In this document: positions 1-9,070 of the stretch, in pieces
Layout: each line of letters opens with the position of its first letter
How positions within the stretch are numbered: the first letter of the stretch is position 1
Source: Legionella busanensis
GTDB taxonomy: Bacteria > Pseudomonadota > Gammaproteobacteria > Legionellales > Legionellaceae
DNA: 64,000 nt
Reading direction: 5' to 3'
Assembly: GCF_900461525.1 (NCBI RefSeq)
Contig: NZ_UGOD01000001.1
Span: 124,001 to 188,000 of the forward strand
Made by a program: the position numbers and the translations under genes
The notes under the pieces: model-generated
Database searches by the model: none
The model's input: the letters and a program-made list of their open reading frames with translations, nothing else
Told to the model about the DNA's origin: nothing

Positions 1-297
1 GTTTGATATCATAACTATCGTTGCATTAGGCGGGATAGTAGAGAAGTGATTACGTATGTTTTTACCAGTTAATAATTCAATAAATTGCGATAATGGTAAA
101 ATACCTGCTTGCTTCTTTGGTTTATCAGTAAAATAACTAATATAGGTTGGTGCATCTCGTAAGGTTAAGCTATAGCTATGATCTTTATTTTTAATAAGCT
201 CACCTGTGCTTGATTGTTGTAAAAATAAAAAATTACTGTTAATCGCCCAGGTAAAACTTGTAAATAAAAGTAAAACAGCACTTATTAAAGCTTTCAT
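1..297 (-). CDS. Partial secreted protein of unknown function (N-terminal 99 codons)
   Basis: The reverse strand reads from an ATG at 297 to the window edge without a stop, so the gene is cut off at its 3' end. The first about 18 residues (MKALISAVLLLFTSFTWA) form a clear Sec signal peptide with an Ala cleavage site. The visible mature part is polar, with Lys, Ile and Leu residues, and carries no motif I recognise. A GAGGG ribosome binding site sits just upstream of the ATG. The product is probably periplasmic or exported; I cannot assign a function. Confidence 0.75.
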   Translation of the reverse strand, partial: MKALISAVLLLFTSFTWAINSNFLFLQQSSTGELIKNKDHSYSLTLRDAPTYISYFTDKPKKQAGILPLSQFIELLTGKNIRNHFSTIPPNATIVMISN

Positions 298-730
298 AGA
301 GTTTCCCTCGTTTATTACCTTACTTATTGATCATAATTTATTGATTATAAAGTATTTATAAATCTCTCCTGTGAAAAATATATAGCCTTTTTGTCTAAAT
401 CTAAAATAATAAACAAGCAGCTATTAAGGTTTGCTGCTACTATTAATTTAGTTATATTTAATCTGGATCCCGTATAAATGCTTCGCATTTTACGGATAAC
501 ATTCGTTTAGCGACACAAAAGAGCCTTTGTCTCTTTTATGTCGAGCTCACGTTAATTAGAATAAATTAGCCGATAGTTTATCTAATAAACGACTGCAGGG
601 CAAAATTAAACCAGTAAAATAAATATGAGGTATTTAAACCGTCTACTCCAAATAATTTATTAGCCGCAAGGAGTTATGCGTATTAGGTTTAACTTATAAA
701 TGAGAAACTGCTCTTCAAGGAGCGTGATTA
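298..730. other. Intergenic region with a dispersed repeat copy
   Basis: These 433 bases separate the divergent secreted-protein gene from the diguanylate cyclase gene. They contain copy A of the two-hairpin dispersed repeat (463-560), which is described separately. The rest is AT-rich with no open frame I would defend. Promoters for both flanking genes must lie here, but I see no convincing -35/-10 pair. Confidence 0.6.
463..560 (+). repeat. Two-hairpin dispersed repeat, copy A (best preserved)
   Basis: This 98-base element has two stem-loops. The first pairs CCGTATAAATGC with GCATTTTACGG around a TTC loop. The second pairs CGACACAAAAGAG with CTCTTTTATGTCG (511-543). It ends in ACGTTAATTAG. 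A close copy lies in reverse orientation at 27374-27475, and more degenerate copies lie at 14976-15038, 39580-39635, 55058-55148 and 56318-56400. All copies are intergenic. Confidence 0.8.
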
Positions 731-1834
731 ATGAGGATAAAGCAATCAGCTAAAAATTCTAGTTTGCAGCAAGAATCTGCTTACTTAAAACAAATTATTA
801 AAATCCAATCCTTATTAGGACAAGCAAATTTTAATTTAGATGCATTTATGCAGCTTGTTGCTGAACAACTCCAATTACTTACACCAGCAACTGGGACAGT
901 GATAGAATTGGTAGAAGAGAATGAAATGGTTTATCAAGCGGCAACAGGCATACTTGCTAATCATGTTGGTTTACGCCTTAATAAACAAGGCAGTATTTCT
1001 GGCTTATGCGTTGCGAAAAAGGAAGTGCTTTATTCAGAAGATACAAAGCAAGATGAGCGTGTTAATAGTGAAGCTTGTAAAAGATTCGGGATACGTTCAC
1101 TTGTGGTTGCCCCTTTAATTTATGAGAGCAAATCTATTGGGGTTCTTAAGATTTTATCTGATAAACCACAAGCCTTCTCTATTAAAGATAGGCATATATT
1201 ACAATTAATGGCTGGTTTTATCGCTTCAGGTTTGGCACATCAAATTTTATGTGAAGCCAATGAACATATTTTAAAGGAAAGAACTAAAGCCTTGAAACAA
1301 TTACATGAAGCACAAGAAAAATCATCTTACTTAGCGCATCATGATTATTTAACACAACTTCTTAATAGAAAATCATTTGATGAAATATTACAGCGCTCCA
1401 TGGCACATGTAAAACGTCATGGCTGTTTATTAGGTTTAATGTATTTAGATATTGATTATTTTAAATCGATTAATGATACCTACGGACATGTTATAGGGGA
1501 TAAATTATTAAAGGCATTTAGTGCTCGTATTAAACGCAGTATACGCGAGTCTGATACTTTTGCTCGTCTAGGTGGTGATGAGTTTATCATTCTTTTAGAG
1601 GAATTAACTGCCGAGCAAGATGCTATTGTTATAGCCAATAAACTTATTAAAAAGGTAAGTGATCCTTTTAAATTTAATGATTTGACTCTAGTGCTTACCA
1701 CAAGTATTGGTATCGCTTTTTATAGAGGAGAAGAGGATTCTGCTACTAAGTTGTTGGCAGACGCTGATTATGCACTTTATCAAGTTAAACAAGCAGGTAG
1801 AAATAATGTTAAAATTTATAAAAGTAGTGACTAA
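731..1834 (+). CDS. Diguanylate cyclase with GAF sensor domain
   Basis: The protein of 367 aa makes the second messenger c-di-GMP from two GTP. An N-terminal GAF domain (about residues 30-175) is followed by a short coiled linker (about 175-200) and a GGDEF domain (about 200-367). The active-site GGDEF is at 281-285. An inhibitory-site RxxD (RESD, 272-275) lies exactly five residues upstream, so product inhibition is expected. No membrane segment is seen, so it is probably cytosolic and senses a small ligand through GAF. The ATG is preceded by AAGGAG. It is monocistronic, and the next gene is convergent. Confidence 0.93.
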   Translation: MRIKQSAKNSSLQQESAYLKQIIKIQSLLGQANFNLDAFMQLVAEQLQLLTPATGTVIELVEENEMVYQAATGILANHVGLRLNKQGSISGLCVAKKEVLYSEDTKQDERVNSEACKRFGIRSLVVAPLIYESKSIGVLKILSDKPQAFSIKDRHILQLMAGFIASGLAHQILCEANEHILKERTKALKQLHEAQEKSSYLAHHDYLTQLLNRKSFDEILQRSMAHVKRHGCLLGLMYLDIDYFKSINDTYGHVIGDKLLKAFSARIKRSIRESDTFARLGGDEFIILLEELTAEQDAIVIANKLIKKVSDPFKFNDLTLVLTTSIGIAFYRGEEDSATKLLADADYALYQVKQAGRNNVKIYKSSD

Positions 1835-1847
1835 CTAATTAGCAAGT

Positions 1848-2414
1848 TTAAATATGAGCGAATGTCCATTTTCCTATGATAAACAATACGTTCCCCGCGC
1901 CTACAGCACCAGGAATATACGTCGCTGATAAGGTTAATTGGCGATAAGAAAAGGATGCCCAAGGCAATATGCCAGGAAAAGGAATATTATTAAATATATC
2001 AGGGCGAGCTGTAACTAAAATTGAATAACCTATACCAATGCTTGTATGTTCATTGAAATGAGCCATTTTTAAAAAAGCATAGCCTACTGCTGGTTCAATG
2101 TTTTTATGAGAATCAAGGAAGGCGATAGCAGATAATCCATGCCAATCTCCTTTTTCGTCATAAAAACCTTTTCCTAAGCCGCCTCCCCATGCTTGCTCAT
2201 TATAAGATTTAATTTTTTTAGCACTATAAGTATAACGGTTATGCCAAGCATACCCAGAAAAATAGAGTTCGTTATCTCCTTGTTCCCATACTTGATAAAG
2301 CCGCTGGCAAGCAGCTTTGAACCAATATGGCCAATTTACACAATGCTCGATTTCTCCAGCATGGCTATATTGCAAAAAGAATGTTAGCAACAGCACAATG
2401 AGGGCTCGTTTCAT
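1848..2414 (-). CDS. pagP: Lipid A palmitoyltransferase, PagP/Rcp type
   Basis: This 188 aa outer membrane enzyme is expected to move palmitate from phospholipid to lipid A. It has a signal peptide (about residues 1-19, ending SHA) and then an eight-stranded barrel-sized mature chain of the usual PagP length. The candidate catalytic residues are visible: His58 in SGYAWHNR and Asp101-Ser102 in AFLDSHK, matching the His, Asp and Ser essential in E. coli PagP. In L. pneumophila the homologue is Rcp, linked to resistance to cationic peptides. It is a single gene convergent with the cyclase gene. The next gene upstream is divergent. Confidence 0.92.
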   Translation of the reverse strand: MKRALIVLLLTFFLQYSHAGEIEHCVNWPYWFKAACQRLYQVWEQGDNELYFSGYAWHNRYTYSAKKIKSYNEQAWGGGLGKGFYDEKGDWHGLSAIAFLDSHKNIEPAVGYAFLKMAHFNEHTSIGIGYSILVTARPDIFNNIPFPGILPWASFSYRQLTLSATYIPGAVGAGNVLFIIGKWTFAHI

Positions 2415-2526
2415 AAGCTTGCAATTAAATTTTTGTCTTAATTCCCAGATAGAATATTTAGTGCTAAAGTGACTTTAACATACTATTGTTATAAAGCTAA
2501 TATTTACATAGGAAAGAGAGCATAAC

Positions 2527-3912
2527 ATGGACTTGTTTCGTAAAAAATTAATTATTGAGCATAGTCATTCCGAGGGTCATTTAGCGAAATGCTTATCTGC
2601 TTTTGATCTAATCTTTCTTGGTGTTGGTGCCATTATTGGCGCAGGTATTTTTGTTTTAACAGGAATAGTCGCTGCTACCCAAGCAGGACCTGCGATTATT
2701 TTTTCTTATGTAATGGCTGGATTAGCGTGTGCATTCTCAGCTTTATCTTACGCTGAATTAGCTTCTTTAGTAGGCGGCTGTGGAAGTGCTTATGGTTATG
2801 CCTATGCTGGATTTGGTGAGTTAATTGCTTGGATTGTAGGATGGGATTTAATTTTAGAATACTCAATTGCTGTTTCCGCAGTATCAACTGGTTGGAGTGG
2901 TTATTTTAATGATTTATTAAAAACAATGCGAATTGGTTTGCCGGATTATTTACTGAAAGGACCATTCGATGGCGGCTGGATTAATATTTTAGCGCCAAGT
3001 ATTATACTTTTGTTAGCTGTCTTATTGATTTGGGGTGTCAAAACAAGTTCGCGATTTAATAATTTAATGGTTTTCATTAAATTAGCTGTAATATTATTAT
3101 TCATAATTATAGCAAGTATTAATGTTGAACCAGCAAATTGGTCACCATTTATGCCTTTTGGCTGGGTAGGCGTAATGCATGGCGCTTCTTTAATTTTTTT
3201 CGCCTACATTGGTTTCGATGCTGTATCAACAGCGGCTGAAGAAGCGATTAATCCGCAGCGTGATTTACCTTTAGGTATTATGGGTTCATTAATTATATGT
3301 ACAATTCTATATATTATTGTTTCAGGGTTATTAACTGGAATAGTGCATTATTCTTCATTAAATGAACCTTCGCCTATAAGTCACGCTATGTTACTTTTAG
3401 GGCATAAGGTTGCTGCAGGTTTAATTGGTGTTGGCGCAATTGCTGGGTTAACGACAGTCATGCTTGTTATGTTTTATGGACTTACACGTATTTTTCTTGC
3501 TATGGCCAGAGATGGCCTATTACCTAAGCTCTTTGCACATACCGGCACTCATTCTAAAACGCCTGTAAGAATTATTTTAATTTGTGGCATTCTTATGGCT
3601 TTAATTGCCGCCCTAATACCAATAAGTGATTTAGCTGAATTAGTTAATATTGGTACCTTGTTTGCTTTTATGATAGTTTGTATAGGCGTGATTATTTTAC
3701 GCTATCGCCATCCAGAATTACCTCGTCCTTTTAAAACACCATTGATGCCCCTTATTCCAGTCCTTGGTATAATAAGTTGTATGTATCTTGTTATCCACTT
3801 ACCATGGGTTACAATGCTACGCTTTATTCTATGGATGGTTATAGGCTTAATTATTTACTTTGCTTATGGCCAATTTAATAGTACGTTAAATAAGCAAGAA
3901 CTTAAAAATTAA
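2527..3912 (+). CDS. APC-family amino acid permease
   Basis: This inner membrane transporter of 461 aa has about 12 hydrophobic segments. The N-terminal GVGAIIGAGIFVLTG is the unwound TM1 substrate-binding signature of the amino acid-polyamine-organocation family, and the layout resembles YfnA/CAT-type cationic amino acid permeases. The substrate cannot be fixed from sequence; basic or branched amino acids are possible. A purine-rich RBS (GGAAAGAGAG) precedes the ATG. The next gene starts 15 bases after the stop and is likely co-transcribed. Confidence 0.9.
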   Translation: MDLFRKKLIIEHSHSEGHLAKCLSAFDLIFLGVGAIIGAGIFVLTGIVAATQAGPAIIFSYVMAGLACAFSALSYAELASLVGGCGSAYGYAYAGFGELIAWIVGWDLILEYSIAVSAVSTGWSGYFNDLLKTMRIGLPDYLLKGPFDGGWINILAPSIILLLAVLLIWGVKTSSRFNNLMVFIKLAVILLFIIIASINVEPANWSPFMPFGWVGVMHGASLIFFAYIGFDAVSTAAEEAINPQRDLPLGIMGSLIICTILYIIVSGLLTGIVHYSSLNEPSPISHAMLLLGHKVAAGLIGVGAIAGLTTVMLVMFYGLTRIFLAMARDGLLPKLFAHTGTHSKTPVRIILICGILMALIAALIPISDLAELVNIGTLFAFMIVCIGVIILRYRHPELPRPFKTPLMPLIPVLGIISCMYLVIHLPWVTMLRFILWMVIGLIIYFAYGQFNSTLNKQELKN

Positions 3913-3927
3913 GACCAAGGATCTATT

Positions 3928-4527
3928 TTGGCTAAGGAAAGTAAAGAAAAAATTTACCCGATGTCGCGCGCATTAAAGCGATTAGCCGAAAGCGCAGTAA
4001 AAGAAAAAAAAATGACCTATGGGAGTATTGTTAAAGAATTAGGTGAGCAAGGATTAGGTCTTATCATTGTTCTTTTTGCTTTGCCAAGTGCTCTTCCCAT
4101 TTCAGCTGTGCCCGGCTTCTCTTTTATTTTTGGACTTCCCATTGTTTTTGTTGCATTGCATATTATTATTGGAAAGCATCGAATGTGGCTACCAAAATTC
4201 TTATCAGAAAAGGAAGTTAACACTGAAAAGCTTGTTAAAATTATTAACAAAACTTTACCCTACTTAAAATATATTGAAAAGTTATTGAAACCCCGATTGT
4301 GCTTTATGACTTCCCCTATTATGGTGAGAGTACATGGTATTGTGTTACTTCTATTAAGTCTACTTCTGTTATTACCTATCCCTATGAGTAATTTTATTTT
4401 TGCCGGTCTTATCATTTTGTTTGGATTGGGTTTAACAGGTGAAGATGGTTTGTGCTTATTAGTAGCTTATTTGGGCGCTATCTTATATAGCATATTTATT
4501 ACTACTTTATTTAAAGCTATTTTTTAA
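3928..4527 (+). CDS. ExoD-family membrane protein (TTG start)
   Basis: This 199 aa protein belongs to the ExoD family, named after a Rhizobium exopolysaccharide synthesis gene; its biochemical role is still unclear. About residues 1-40 are cytosolic and basic. Paired hydrophobic segments follow, including GLGLIIVLFALPSALPISAVP, of which the LPSALP stretch is typical of the family. The start is TTG at 3928 with AAGGA eight bases upstream; no ATG fits better. It sits 15 bases behind the permease gene, so the two probably form an operon. Confidence 0.85.
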   Translation: MAKESKEKIYPMSRALKRLAESAVKEKKMTYGSIVKELGEQGLGLIIVLFALPSALPISAVPGFSFIFGLPIVFVALHIIIGKHRMWLPKFLSEKEVNTEKLVKIINKTLPYLKYIEKLLKPRLCFMTSPIMVRVHGIVLLLLSLLLLLPIPMSNFIFAGLIILFGLGLTGEDGLCLLVAYLGAILYSIFITTLFKAIF

Positions 4528-4563
4528 TAACTTTTAATGAGGTCGAAAGCTTAAAATAATAGG

Positions 4564-5556
4564 CTACTTAAGCAGCAACATAATAGCAGCAGCTACGATC
4601 CCGGCCCCAGGAATTGTTAATAACCATGAGAAAAATATTCTTTTTAAAATAGGTAGGTGAATCTTTTCTAAGCCGCGGCTTATACCAGTACCGGTAATAG
4701 CTCCGGTAACAGTATGAGTAGTAGAGACAGGAATTCCAGATTCAGTAGCTATAAAAATGATAAAAGCGGCACCTGTTTCGGCCGCGCAGCCACGTAGAGG
4801 GTTTAGCTCAGTAATTTTGGTCCCCATCGTATGTACAATACGCCAGCCTCCGGCTAAAGTACCTAAACTAATAACTAAATGACAACTCACTACCACCCAA
4901 AAAGGCACATAAAAAGTATCGCCAAGCCACGAAGAAGAAAATAGCAGTACTGCAATAATACCCATTGTTTTTTGGGCGTCATTACCACCATGCGTTAAAC
5001 TTAAGAATGCAGAAGAGATTAGTTGAAAGCCTTTAAAAGAGCGTTGTAGGGCTTGTTCATTGTGATGCTCAGTAAACTTATTTATCAGGGTTGTCAAAAA
5101 AAATCCCAATAACAAACCAGCAAGAGGCGAAATAATAATACCAGATAATACCTTAAAAAGGCCTAAAGGCTTTAACACGCCTAATCCAGCTTTAGCTAAA
5201 GCAGCACCTGCAAGTCCACCAACTAAGGCATGTGAAGAGCTTGAGGGTAAACCATAATACCAGGTTACAAGATTCCAGAAAATTGCACCACATAAGGCAG
5301 CGAGAATTAAATAGGGTTCAACAATACTTGTATCAATAAGTCCACTACCAATCGTCTTAGCAACAGTCAAATTAAAAACTAAAAATGCAATAAAATTAAA
5401 AAAAGCTGCCCAGATAACAGCTTGCTTTGGCGTTAAGACACCGGTAGTAACAATGGTAGCAATTGAATTAGCTGCATCATGAAAACCATTGATAAAATCA
5501 AAAATAAAGGCAACTAGGATAACAAATAATATAAAAAAAGGTTCCGAAGCCATCAT
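4564..5556 (-). CDS. pit: PiT-family inorganic phosphate permease
   Basis: This 330 aa inner membrane symporter is of the PiT family (cation-coupled phosphate uptake). The family's duplicated signature is present: GFHDAANSIAT near the N-terminus and SLTHGGNDAQKTMG in the second half, plus a C-terminal STTHTVTGAITG. About ten hydrophobic segments fit the short bacterial form without a large cytosolic loop. It is the third gene of a minus-strand run behind coq7 and the CNNM/CBS protein, with a 12-base gap to the latter. Confidence 0.92.
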   Translation of the reverse strand: MMASEPFFILFVILVAFIFDFINGFHDAANSIATIVTTGVLTPKQAVIWAAFFNFIAFLVFNLTVAKTIGSGLIDTSIVEPYLILAALCGAIFWNLVTWYYGLPSSSSHALVGGLAGAALAKAGLGVLKPLGLFKVLSGIIISPLAGLLLGFFLTTLINKFTEHHNEQALQRSFKGFQLISSAFLSLTHGGNDAQKTMGIIAVLLFSSSWLGDTFYVPFWVVVSCHLVISLGTLAGGWRIVHTMGTKITELNPLRGCAAETGAAFIIFIATESGIPVSTTHTVTGAITGTGISRGLEKIHLPILKRIFFSWLLTIPGAGIVAAAIMLLLK

Positions 5557-5568
5557 CTATCCATGTTT

Positions 5569-6891
5569 TTAAATTTTTTTATTTTTAGGGAAAATTCTAA
5601 TCTGGGTAATTCTAGCCTTCTTCATCGTTTCAATAACAGCAGAAAAATCTACAAATTCAACTTGCTGCCCAATTGTTGGTACAGAGCCAAGTTGATTTAA
5701 AATTAAACCGCCAACTGTTGTAATTTCTTCTTGCTCACTTGTGAGTGTCAATGGTGTTTGTAAAGCTCTTTCTAAAGCAAATATGGGACAATTTCCTTTA
5801 ACAGTCAGACTACCGTCTGGATGTTTTATCCAGGCATCTCGAGTTTTATGAAATTCATCTTTAATAACGCCAAGCACTAAGTGTAATAGATTATCAAGCG
5901 TAACAAAACCAGCAATATCACCTTGGCGATTATAGACTAAGGCAAAATGTGGCATTCCACTTTGAAATTGACGTAATAAGGTTAAAGCAGGTAGTCTGTG
6001 TGAAATTTTGGGAATAGGTCTAGCAAAAGCCCGTAAATCTACTAATTCATTGTCATCTTTATTATGCAGTAAGGGTTGTATATCCTTAACATGTAAAAGG
6101 CCAATTATTTTCTTTTCTTGCTGACTGTAAACAGGGTAGCGGCTATAGCGATAACGTTCTAATGTAGCAAGCAGTTCTTTTTCTAAGATAGTGCTATCTA
6201 ATGTTACCATATCATGATAAGAGCACATAACATCAATTGCTTGTAATTTAGCAAGTTCAAGTGTGTGAGCCAAGATATTACTTTCTTGAGAGGTAAGCTC
6301 ACCATGTAATTGGCTTGAGCGAAGTATAAGTTTTAATTCCTCAGTAGAATGGGACTCTTCACCAGGATGCACTTCATCTAAACGTAGTTTTTTTAAAAAG
6401 AAATTAGAGCAAGAATTAAGAAGCCAAATAATTGGATACATTAGCCAATAAAAAAAATACAGAGGTACAGCTGTCCACAAACTAATTCGCTCACTTTGCC
6501 TGATTGCCCAAGACTTAGGAAGCAGTTCACCAATAACAATATGAAGAAAAGATAACAACGTAAAAGCGAAAGCAAAGCTAATAAATTCAATCAATCCTGG
6601 CCTAGTTATACCAATGTATATTAATAAAGGCGATAATAAATTTGCAAAAGCAGGTTCGCCTACCCATCCTAAGCCTAAAGAAGCTAGAGTAATGCCTAGC
6701 TGGCATGCAGATAAATATGCGTCCAATTGTTTGTGTACACGGGCTAAAATGACACCACGCCAGGGGTACTGAGTTGCAATAATTGCCACCCTTGTTGATC
6801 TTAGCTTGACCATAGCAAATTCTGCTGCTACGAAAAAAGCATTTAGAACAACAAGTATAAAGCCAACGAGTATCAAAATAATGTTGATCAT
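5569..6891 (-). CDS. CNNM/CorC-type membrane protein with CBS domains
   Basis: This 440 aa protein has the DUF21 transmembrane domain (about residues 1-190), a tandem CBS pair (about 205-335) and a C-terminal CorC_HlyC domain (about 350-435). Such proteins, often annotated as hemolysin-related, are linked to magnesium or other divalent cation export. The acidic FVAAEFAMVKLRSTR at the N-terminus is typical of DUF21. It lies two bases behind coq7 and 12 bases ahead of the phosphate permease, so all three are probably one transcript. Confidence 0.9.
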   Translation of the reverse strand: MINIILILVGFILVVLNAFFVAAEFAMVKLRSTRVAIIATQYPWRGVILARVHKQLDAYLSACQLGITLASLGLGWVGEPAFANLLSPLLIYIGITRPGLIEFISFAFAFTLLSFLHIVIGELLPKSWAIRQSERISLWTAVPLYFFYWLMYPIIWLLNSCSNFFLKKLRLDEVHPGEESHSTEELKLILRSSQLHGELTSQESNILAHTLELAKLQAIDVMCSYHDMVTLDSTILEKELLATLERYRYSRYPVYSQQEKKIIGLLHVKDIQPLLHNKDDNELVDLRAFARPIPKISHRLPALTLLRQFQSGMPHFALVYNRQGDIAGFVTLDNLLHLVLGVIKDEFHKTRDAWIKHPDGSLTVKGNCPIFALERALQTPLTLTSEQEEITTVGGLILNQLGSVPTIGQQVEFVDFSAVIETMKKARITQIRIFPKNKKI

Positions 6892-6893
6892 AA

Positions 6894-7538
6894 TTAAATA
6901 TAATAACTTGTTTTAGTCATTATTTGAGATGTTTTATTCATTAAATACTTTAAAAATGTTGGGAATTCAACTGCGCCTGCTTGCTTAGCCATTTCAGCAT
7001 GATGTGCTTCATCTTCTTGCATTTGTTTTAAAATAAGTGCTGTTTTTTTATCTTCTGCAGGTAGTTTTTCTAAATGTTTTTGTAAGTGAGCACTTACTTG
7101 TAATTCTGTTTCTGCTAAGAAGCCTAAGCTAAATCGATCACCGATTAATCCTGCAAATGCACCTATTGTAAATGAACCGATATACCAGATTGGATTTAAT
7201 AAGCTAGGTGTGCTGTTTAATTCAACTAAACGCTCTTCACACCATGCAAGGTGATCAATTTCTTCTTCTGCTGCACTTATCATTTGTGCTTTTACATCAG
7301 TTAAACGTGCTGTTAATGCTTGCCCTTGATACAAAGCTTGCGCACAAACCTCACCGGCATGGTTCACTCTCATTAGACCTGCAACATGTTTTTTCTGATT
7401 CTTTGTTAATGTTTCTGTAAAATTCTTATTTTCAGTTGGAGATGATCGCTGACTAATCCGTTTTTGTGGCGGTAAAAGCGTACGTAGAGCCACGTCAACT
7501 TCATGAATCATTTGATCAAGGAGACTAAATTTTCTCAT
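6894..7538 (-). CDS. coq7: Demethoxyubiquinone hydroxylase
   Basis: This 214 aa di-iron monooxygenase hydroxylates 2-polyprenyl-3-methyl-6-methoxy-1,4-benzoquinol late in ubiquinone synthesis. All ligands of the carboxylate-bridged di-iron centre are visible: Glu63 (NHAGEV), Glu93/His96 (ExxH), Glu145 (LAETELQ) and Glu177/His180 (ExxH). The chain has the full family length. It is the first gene of the coq7-CNNM-pit run. Membrane association is through amphipathic helices rather than true TM segments. Confidence 0.95.
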   Translation of the reverse strand: MRKFSLLDQMIHEVDVALRTLLPPQKRISQRSSPTENKNFTETLTKNQKKHVAGLMRVNHAGEVCAQALYQGQALTARLTDVKAQMISAAEEEIDHLAWCEERLVELNSTPSLLNPIWYIGSFTIGAFAGLIGDRFSLGFLAETELQVSAHLQKHLEKLPAEDKKTALILKQMQEDEAHHAEMAKQAGAVEFPTFLKYLMNKTSQIMTKTSYYI

Positions 7539-7827
7539 ATGGAGCTCACTTACATTAGCTAAACTGAACTATTTTAAATTTATAAATCTAAGTTTAACAT
7601 TAAAATACCCTTATTTAGATAATAAGGAATTATGACTTTTAATTCTAACTGTCAAATACTTTTTCAGCAGACAATTCTCTATTTAAAGAAAATATCAAAC
7701 AACGCAATTATTAACCCAGTAATTTTTGTATACTTATTAATATTTAATGCCAGGGTACATACTTTTAATTGAGTTTTTATTAAAGGTTAGTTAGAGTGTT
7801 TATTCTTTTGGTGAAAAGGACTTAACT

Positions 7828-8028
7828 ATGACGCTTTTACATTTAATTATTTTAATTATTATTGTAGGTGTTGTGCTTTGGGGGATTAATGCATTTATTC
7901 CTATGGCACCTATGATAAAAGGCTTATTAAATTTCTTAGTTTTTATTTTATTACTTATTTATATTTTGCAATTCTTCCATCTTATTCCAACTATAATACC
8001 CTTCCCAAATTTCCCTAGGGCGGGATAG
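7828..8028 (+). CDS. Small Thivi_2564-like membrane protein
   Basis: This 66 aa protein has two hydrophobic helices (about residues 4-24 and 34-54) joined by a Pro- and Met-containing turn (FIPMAPMIKG). It ends in a short Pro-rich tail. It resembles the Thivi_2564 family of small membrane proteins, which have no known function. Its gene is isolated, with a strong stem-loop terminator immediately downstream and a convergent gene beyond it. Confidence 0.72.
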   Translation: MTLLHLIILIIIVGVVLWGINAFIPMAPMIKGLLNFLVFILLLIYILQFFHLIPTIIPFPNFPRAG

Positions 8029-8036
8029 GTATTGAT

Positions 8037-8065
8037 TACTGCCAAATAGCAACTATTTGGCAGTA
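8037..8065. terminator. Bidirectional stem-loop between convergent genes
   Basis: A 13-bp perfect stem pairs TACTGCCAAATAG (8037-8049) with CTATTTGGCAGTA (8053-8065) around a CAA loop. It lies eight bases after the stop of the small membrane protein gene and just after the stop of the convergent secreted-protein gene. It therefore most likely ends both transcripts, although the T-tracts are poor. Confidence 0.7.
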
Positions 8066-8073
8066 AGAACTAT

Positions 8074-8343
8074 TTACGGCCCAGGAGAGTCATTCATATT
8101 ATTGCTTGGTGGAATAACAGGGCCTGCTGGTGCATCTTCATCTACCATACTATCATCTACGGTTTTTTCATCTTTATTTTCAGCTTTTTTTGCAGTTTCT
8201 GGAGATTTACTGCCGACCTTTGGCATTGTTTGTGTAGTAGTGTCCTTCTCAGTAGGACTCGCTGTAGGTGGCTGTAAGTCAGCATGAACTAATAAAGGTA
8301 TAGCAAAGGTAGCTCCCAATATTGAGAGTAATTTTTTTTTCAT
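8074..8343 (-). CDS. Small secreted acidic, Pro/Thr-rich protein
   Basis: The start is taken at ATG 8343 rather than further upstream, because CAAGGAGATAGT gives a strong RBS there and the product begins with a classic signal peptide (MKKKLLSILGATFAIPLLVHA). The 68-residue mature chain is low-complexity, rich in Pro, Thr, Asp and Lys, with no cysteines. It is probably periplasmic and disordered. I recognise no family. A longer reading from 8472 overlaps the upstream gene and has no RBS. Confidence 0.65.
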   Translation of the reverse strand: MKKKLLSILGATFAIPLLVHADLQPPTASPTEKDTTTQTMPKVGSKSPETAKKAENKDEKTVDDSMVDEDAPAGPVIPPSNNMNDSPGP

Positions 8344-8411
8344 ACTATCTCCTTGTAATTTAATTTTAAAAATATTTAATAGCGCCAAATGAATTTTAGC
8401 GCTATCTTTTA

Positions 8412-8771
8412 TTAGTGTTGATTTGGGTGAGATAAATAACTTCCATAATAATTGGTCATTGTTTTTTTCCAAGCTTTAGTAGACATATCTGGCCAATTTT
8501 CTTTATCAAAACCAGGTGACGCTTGTAAAACCTTTTTATCAATAGATACAATAAAGCATTCTCGCTTTAAATCATAAGAAAATAAGCCCCAAGGAAGAGC
8601 AAATAATTTTTTGCCTACACTTAAAAAGCCTCCATAAGATAATACTACATAAGCGACTTGTCCTTGTAGTTTATCAATCATAAGTGTTTCAATTGCACCT
8701 AAATTTTTGCCTCGCAAATCTTTAACGTCAGCACCAATAACATTGTCTGTATTAACTATTTGCATGTTCAT
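8412..8771 (-). CDS. PRC-barrel domain protein
   Basis: The 119 aa cytosolic protein matches the PRC-barrel fold. The N-terminal half (about residues 5-75) contains the pattern VIGADVKDLRGKNLGAIETL, a beta-barrel opening, and then VAYVVLSYGGFLSVGKKLFALPW, which are hallmarks of stress-associated PRC-barrel proteins related to YlmC and photosynthetic H subunits. Its molecular role is unknown. A strong GGAGG lies six bases before the ATG. It precedes the small secreted-protein gene on the same strand and the two may be co-transcribed. Confidence 0.82.
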   Translation of the reverse strand: MNMQIVNTDNVIGADVKDLRGKNLGAIETLMIDKLQGQVAYVVLSYGGFLSVGKKLFALPWGLFSYDLKRECFIVSIDKKVLQASPGFDKENWPDMSTKAWKKTMTNYYGSYLSHPNQH

Positions 8772-9070
8772 AACTAACCTCCACTTATTATATTAATAAC
8801 ATATGTAGGTTTTATCCTTTTAATGGAAAGTTATTTAATAATTATATAATCTTCTATTTCTGAGTACTCAATAAAGTAATAGTTATATCTTTTATAAATT
8901 ATTTTCTTGCAGTGAAAAGGCTTTACAAAAAGACTTAGCATGATTTATGCCTATTTTTATTTAATGATGGTAATGATAAGTCATAAGTAATTCTTCAAAA
9001 GCAAAATACATACATAGCTTCCCATTTAACTACCCATGTGTTTATTGCGTTCTACTCTTTAATTAATATC
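8772..9070. other. AT-rich intergenic region, no gene seen
   Basis: About 300 bases of AT-rich sequence lie upstream of the PRC-barrel gene and downstream of the Gly/Tyr-rich protein gene. I see no open frame, conserved RNA or copy of the window's repeats here. The PRC-barrel promoter is presumably inside. Confidence 0.4.

Noticed and set aside
8344-8472. Longer N-terminus for the small secreted protein gene
   Set aside because: The extension has no RBS, overlaps the PRC-barrel gene, and would bury a perfect signal peptide that has its own AAGGAG.
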